Source of the DNA: Massilia kyonggiensis
GTDB taxonomy: Bacteria; Pseudomonadota; Gammaproteobacteria; Burkholderiales; Burkholderiaceae_D
DNA: 64,000 nt
Assembly: GCF_024756235.1 (NCBI RefSeq)
Contig: NZ_JANUGY010000007.1
Location: forward strand, 248,001-312,000
Direction of reading: 5' to 3'
The notes beneath the pieces were generated by a model, which saw only the letters and a list, made by a program, of their open reading frames with translations, had not been told where the DNA came from and ran no database searches. This document shows, piece by piece, positions 59,577-64,000 of this stretch (positions within the stretch are counted from its first letter, which is position 1; the number at the start of each line of letters is the position of its first letter). The translations under genes and the position numbers were made by a program.

Positions 59577-60914
59577 ATGAGCAACAGCATGAGCACGGGC
59601 GCGGCCCATCCGGCGGGCTTTGCCGATCCCGCCATCCTCGAGCGCGGTTACCGCAAGGCGACCTGGCGCCTGATCCCCTTCATCTTCATCTGCTACCTGT
59701 TCAACTACCTGGACCGGGTCAACGTCGGTTTCGCCAAGCTGGAGATGCTCGATGCGCTGAAACTCAGCGAGACCGTGTACGGACTCGGCGCCGGCATCTT
59801 TTTCATCGGCTACGTCACCAGCGGCGTGCCGAGCAACCTCATCCTGCACAAGCTCGGCGCGCGGCGCTGGATCGCCGCGATGATGGTCTTGTGGGGCGGC
59901 CTGTCCGCCGCGATGATGCTCGTCACGAGCCCGACGTCGTTCTACGGACTGCGTTTCCTCACCGGCGTGGCGGAGGCCGGATTCTTCCCCGGCATGGTGT
60001 TTTATTTCACCAACTGGTTCCCGTCGCAGAAGCGCGGCCAGGTGATGGCGCTGTTCATGTCGGCGATCCCCGTCTCGGGCCTCGTCGGCGGCCCCCTGTC
60101 GGGCTGGATGCTGAGCCACTTCGCGGCGGGCCAGGGCGGCCTGGCTGGCTGGCAGTGGCTGTTCCTGCTGCAGGGCCTGCCGACGGTGATCCTGGGCGTC
60201 GCCGTGCTGTTCTTCCTGTCCGACGGCCTGCAGCAGGCCCGCTGGCTGACCGGCGACGAGAAAGCCGCGATGAAGCAGGCGCTCGACGCCGACGAACAGG
60301 GCCGCCGCGCCAGCAGCCATGCCGTGCACTCGTTCTCCAGCGTGCTGCGCAACGGCCACGTGTGGATGCTGGGCCTGATTTATTTCAGCATCCAGATGGG
60401 CGTGTATGCGATCAACTTCTGGCTGCCCTCGATCATCAAGGCGCTCGGGTTCGACAACCCGGCGACCGTAGGCTGGCTGAGCGCCTTGCCCTACCTGTTC
60501 GCCGGCATCTTCATGGTGATCGTGGGCCGCTCGGCCGACGCCCGCCGCGAGCGCCGCTGGCATTTGTCCGTGCCGATGGTGATGGCGCTGGTCGGCCTGC
60601 TGCTGGCGGCGAATTTCTCGCACAACGTGGTGCTAGTGATGATCGGCCTCACGCTGGCCACGATGGGCGCGCTGACCGGCCTGCCGATGTTCTGGCCGCT
60701 GCCCGCCGCCTTCCTGGGCAGCGCCGCGGCGGCCGGCGGCCTGGCCCTCATCAATTCGCTGGGCCAGGTGGCCGGCTTCGTCAGTCCGTTCCTGGTCGGC
60801 TGGATCAAGGATGCCACCGGCAGCACCGACGTCGCCCTGTACATCCTGTCGACGGTCCTGCTGGTCGGCGCGGTGCTGGTCATGATCGTGCCGGCGCGCC
60901 TGGTCAACCGCTGA
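59577..60914 (+). CDS. MFS sugar-acid transporter (ACS family)
   Basis: This 445-residue protein has 12 membrane segments and the anion:cation-symporter family signature NYLDRVNVGFA in the first helix region. GARRWIAAMMVLWGG and a WFPSQKRGQ loop follow, typical of glucarate/galactarate/tartrate permeases (GudP/GarP-like). It sits between divergent cdaR and the glycerate kinase gene, which supports a sugar-diacid or glycerate substrate. GGAG eight bases before the ATG at 59577 sets the start; upstream frame is not translated. Confidence 0.92.
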   Translation: MSNSMSTGAAHPAGFADPAILERGYRKATWRLIPFIFICYLFNYLDRVNVGFAKLEMLDALKLSETVYGLGAGIFFIGYVTSGVPSNLILHKLGARRWIAAMMVLWGGLSAAMMLVTSPTSFYGLRFLTGVAEAGFFPGMVFYFTNWFPSQKRGQVMALFMSAIPVSGLVGGPLSGWMLSHFAAGQGGLAGWQWLFLLQGLPTVILGVAVLFFLSDGLQQARWLTGDEKAAMKQALDADEQGRRASSHAVHSFSSVLRNGHVWMLGLIYFSIQMGVYAINFWLPSIIKALGFDNPATVGWLSALPYLFAGIFMVIVGRSADARRERRWHLSVPMVMALVGLLLAANFSHNVVLVMIGLTLATMGALTGLPMFWPLPAAFLGSAAAAGGLALINSLGQVAGFVSPFLVGWIKDATGSTDVALYILSTVLLVGAVLVMIVPARLVNR

Positions 60915-60923
60915 GGAGAGTCC

Positions 60924-62063
60924 ATGAAGATCGTCATCGCCCCCGATTCGTTCAAGGAAAGCCTGACGGCCCTGCAGGTGGCCGACGCTATTGAAACCGG
61001 CATGCGCGAGATCTGGCCCGATGCCACGTATGTGAAGGTGCCCGTGGCCGATGGCGGCGAGGGCACGGTACAGGCCATGATCGACGCGACGGGCGGCCGG
61101 CGCGTGGACGCCCGCGTGACCGGACCCCTGGGCCAGGCGGTGGACGCGTTCTATGGCATGAGCGGAGAGCTTGCCGTAATCGAGATGGCGGCCGCCAGCG
61201 GCCTGGAGGGCGTGCCGCCCGACCTGCGCGATCCGCGCACGGCCACGAGCCGCGGCACGGGTGAACTCATCCGCGCCGCGCTCGATGCCGGCGCGCGGCG
61301 TTTCGTGCTGGGCGTGGGCGGCAGTGCGACGAACGACGGCGGCGCCGGCATGCTGCAGGCGCTGGGCGTGCGTCTGCTCGACGCGGCCGGCAAGGACATC
61401 GGCCCGGGCGGCGCGGAACTGGCGCGCCTGGACCGCATCGACGTATCCGGGCTCGATCCGCGCGTGCGCGAGGCCGAATTCCGGATCGCGTGCGACGTCG
61501 ACAATCCGCTCATCGGCCCGCGGGGTGCGTCAGCCGTATTCGGTCCGCAGAAGGGTGCGACGCCGGCGATGGTGGCCCAGCTCGACGCCGCGCTCGCGCA
61601 CTATGCGGACGTCATCCGGCGCGACCTGGACCAGGACATCGCGCACACCCCCGGTGCGGGCGCGGGCGGCGGCATCGCGGCGGCGATGGTCGTGTTCCTG
61701 GAAGGAGCGCTCAGGCCCGGCGTCGAGATCGTGATGGAGGCCGTAGGGCTCGATGCGGCCGTGCGCGACGCGGACCTCGTCGTGACGGGAGAAGGCCGCA
61801 TCGACGGCCAGACCGTGCACGGCAAGACGCCGATGGGCGTGGCGCATGCCGCGCGCCGTCATGGGAAACCCGTCGTCGCCATCGGCGGCAGTCTCGCCGC
61901 CGACGCGGATGCCGTGCACGCACACGGCATCGAGGTCGTGGTGGCGGCGGTCGCGCGGCCGTGTTCCGTCGCCGAGGCGCTGGCCGCGGGCGCCGACAAC
62001 CTGCGCCGCGCCGCGCGCAATCTCGCGGCGGCGCTGGCGCTCGGGGGCCGCCTGCAGCAATGA
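60924..62063 (+). CDS. garK: glycerate 2-kinase (GarK/GlxK family)
   Basis: This 379-residue enzyme phosphorylates glycerate to 2-phosphoglycerate with ATP. Family motifs are APDSFKESLTA at the start, VADGGEGT, GVGGSATNDGGAGML, DVDNPLIGPRGA and VTGEGRIDGQT. Glycerate is the end product of galactarate and glucarate breakdown, so it completes the pathway fed by the MFS permease ten bases upstream. AGGAGAG precedes the ATG. The dehydratase, aldolase and reductase genes are not in this window. Confidence 0.94.
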   Translation: MKIVIAPDSFKESLTALQVADAIETGMREIWPDATYVKVPVADGGEGTVQAMIDATGGRRVDARVTGPLGQAVDAFYGMSGELAVIEMAAASGLEGVPPDLRDPRTATSRGTGELIRAALDAGARRFVLGVGGSATNDGGAGMLQALGVRLLDAAGKDIGPGGAELARLDRIDVSGLDPRVREAEFRIACDVDNPLIGPRGASAVFGPQKGATPAMVAQLDAALAHYADVIRRDLDQDIAHTPGAGAGGGIAAAMVVFLEGALRPGVEIVMEAVGLDAAVRDADLVVTGEGRIDGQTVHGKTPMGVAHAARRHGKPVVAIGGSLAADADAVHAHGIEVVVAAVARPCSVAEALAAGADNLRRAARNLAAALALGGRLQQ

Positions 62064-62111
62064 GCGGGGCGGGCTATGATGTCGCTAGCACAACGACGAC
62101 AGGAGCCCGCC

Positions 62112-63256
62112 TTGACCGACATCCGCCCCGACGACGAATCGTACTGGTCGACCATCCGCGCCAAGTACACGCGCTCGCCCGACTTCATCAACTTGGAGAA
62201 CGGCTACTTCGGCATGCCCGCCGATCCCGTGCGTGCGGCGCTGAAGCGTTACCAGGACGAAGTCGACGTCGAGAATGCGTACTTCCTGCGCACGCGCTGG
62301 GCCGCGCGCCTCGCGCACGTGAAGGCGCTGCTCGCCGGCTTCACCGGCGTCGCGCCCGACGAACTGCTGATCACGCGCAGCGCCGTCGAGTCGATGAACA
62401 TCCTGTTGCAGGGGTATCCGTTCGCACCCGGCGACGCGATCCTGATGGCGCGCCACGACTACGACAGCAGCCACGACATCGTCCGCATGCTGGCCGAGCG
62501 CAAGGGCCTCACGGTCCTGGAGGTCGACGTGCCCCACGGCCTGGAAGACGCGGACGCCATCGCGGCGCTGTACGCGGACGCGATCACGCCGCGCACCCGC
62601 GTGCTGCTCGTCACGCACATGGTGCACCGCACGGGCCGCATCATGCCGGTCGCGCGGCTGTCGGCGCTGGCGCGCGAACGCGGCATCGACGTCGTCGTCG
62701 ACGGTGCCCATGCGCTCGCGCACATCGACTACACGATCCCCCAGCTGGGCACGCAGTTCGCTGCGTTCAACCTGCACAAATGGGTCGGCGCGCCGCTCGG
62801 GACGGGCCTGCTCTACATCGCGCGCGAACGCATTGCCGACATCGCCCCGCTGTACGGCGACGTGACGTTCGCCCGCACCGACATCGACAAGCTGGGCCAC
62901 GTGGGCACCGTGCCGCCCGCACCGATCATGGCCATCGAGGATGCGCTGGCCTTCCACGCATCGATCGGCTCACGCAACAAGGAAGCCCGCCTGCGCTGGC
63001 TCGCGCGGCGCTGGATGGACCAGGTGCGCGATTTACCCGGCGTGCGCGTGTACACGCCGCGCGATCCGAACCTGCACGGCGCGCTGGGCGCGTTCGGCAT
63101 CGACGGCATCCCCGCCGCGGACGTCGTGCGGCGCCTGATGGACGAGCACCGCATCTTCACGGTCATCCGCAAATTCGCCGGCACGGACATCGTGCGCGTG
63201 ACGCCGCACCTGTACAACGGCCCCGACGACCTCGATGCGCTGGCGGCCGCGATCCG

Positions 63257-63278
<22 letters not shown>
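62112..63278 (+). CDS. class V aminotransferase-fold PLP enzyme (isopenicillin N epimerase-like)
   Basis: This PLP protein has about 388 residues. NLENGYFGMPADPV is near the start, then DELLITRSAVESMN, DVVVDGAHALAH and the Schiff-base lysine in FNLHKWVGAPLG. This matches the cysteine-desulfurase/isopenicillin-epimerase branch whose substrates vary. AGGAG seven bases before a TTG at 62112 favours that start over ATGs at 62076/62079, which lie before the ribosome-binding site. Its 3' end overlaps livF by 22 bases on the opposite strand. The substrate is unknown. Confidence 0.9.
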
Positions 63279-63979
<701 letters not shown>

Positions 63980-63988
63980 GCGGTCTCC

Positions 63989-64000
63989 TCAAACGGCGGC
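63989..64000 (-). CDS. 3' end of the upstream gene, probably livG (partial)
   Basis: Reading in from the right edge on the minus strand, three codons (Ala-Ala-Val) end at TGA (complement of 63989-63991), nine bases before livF. In liv operons livG normally precedes livF. Too short to verify. Confidence 0.3.
   Translation of the reverse strand, partial: AAV

Overview
The window looks like chromosomal DNA from a GC-rich betaproteobacterium of the Oxalobacteraceae, most like the Massilia/Telluria group. The signs are strong GC3 bias, three PEP-CTERM-type surface proteins, the Burkholderiales gene order bamD | rluD-pgeF-phaC-phaR-rimO, and a chromosomal MSHA-type pilus locus. No phage, insertion sequence, CRISPR array or rRNA was seen. 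One tRNA-Leu(UAA) is present. The placement is inferred from gene content only.

Layout. Positions 1-8028 hold housekeeping and envelope genes: a glycine-zipper protein, a metallophosphoesterase, an M28 peptidase, a YedK/HMCES-type DNA-protein crosslink protein, an acyltransferase and a membrane diguanylate cyclase. Positions 8156-11173 hold a lower-GC three-gene operon behind a perfect sigma-54 (-24/-12) promoter match. It encodes a secreted amidase, a secreted beta-propeller ending in a type I dockerin, and a cohesin-domain protein with a PEP-CTERM-like C-terminus. It ends beside the 3' end of tRNA-Leu. Positions 11304-20132 carry an orphan ParB-like protein, a penicillin-acylase-type hydrolase, two classical PEP-CTERM proteins, thymidine kinase, an M50-like membrane protein and the Prc protease. 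Positions 20274-23575 are a coupled operon of two acyl-CoA dehydrogenases and two MaoC dehydratases.

Positions 23580-40222 form a signalling and pilus block. A giant hybrid histidine kinase and a response-regulator diguanylate cyclase are translationally coupled and divergent from mshE, whose N-terminus has the MshEN cyclic-di-GMP-binding motif. The pilus genes run mshE-G-B-A, then a terminator, then mshI, a PilN-like gene, J, K, L, M and N. The two blocks are swapped relative to the usual MSHA order, and the minor pilin genes C, D, O, P and Q are not in the window.

Positions 40260-53976 hold an aminotransferase/PIN pair, yaaA, bamD, rluD, pgeF, phaC, phaR, rimO, metC, trxC and a DUF72/Mut7-C pair. 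On the minus strand, 58092 to 53978 is a tightly coupled operon: ABC permease, ABC ATPase, Amj-family lipid II flippase, GNAT acetyltransferase and two unknown proteins. The right end carries a sugar-diacid module (cdaR divergent from an ACS-type MFS permease and glycerate kinase), a class V aminotransferase-fold protein and the start of a branched-chain amino acid ABC transporter.

The three most notable features are the sigma-54-preceded cohesin/dockerin/amidase operon, the rearranged compact MSHA locus next to a cyclic-di-GMP signalling pair, and the Amj/ABC operon.
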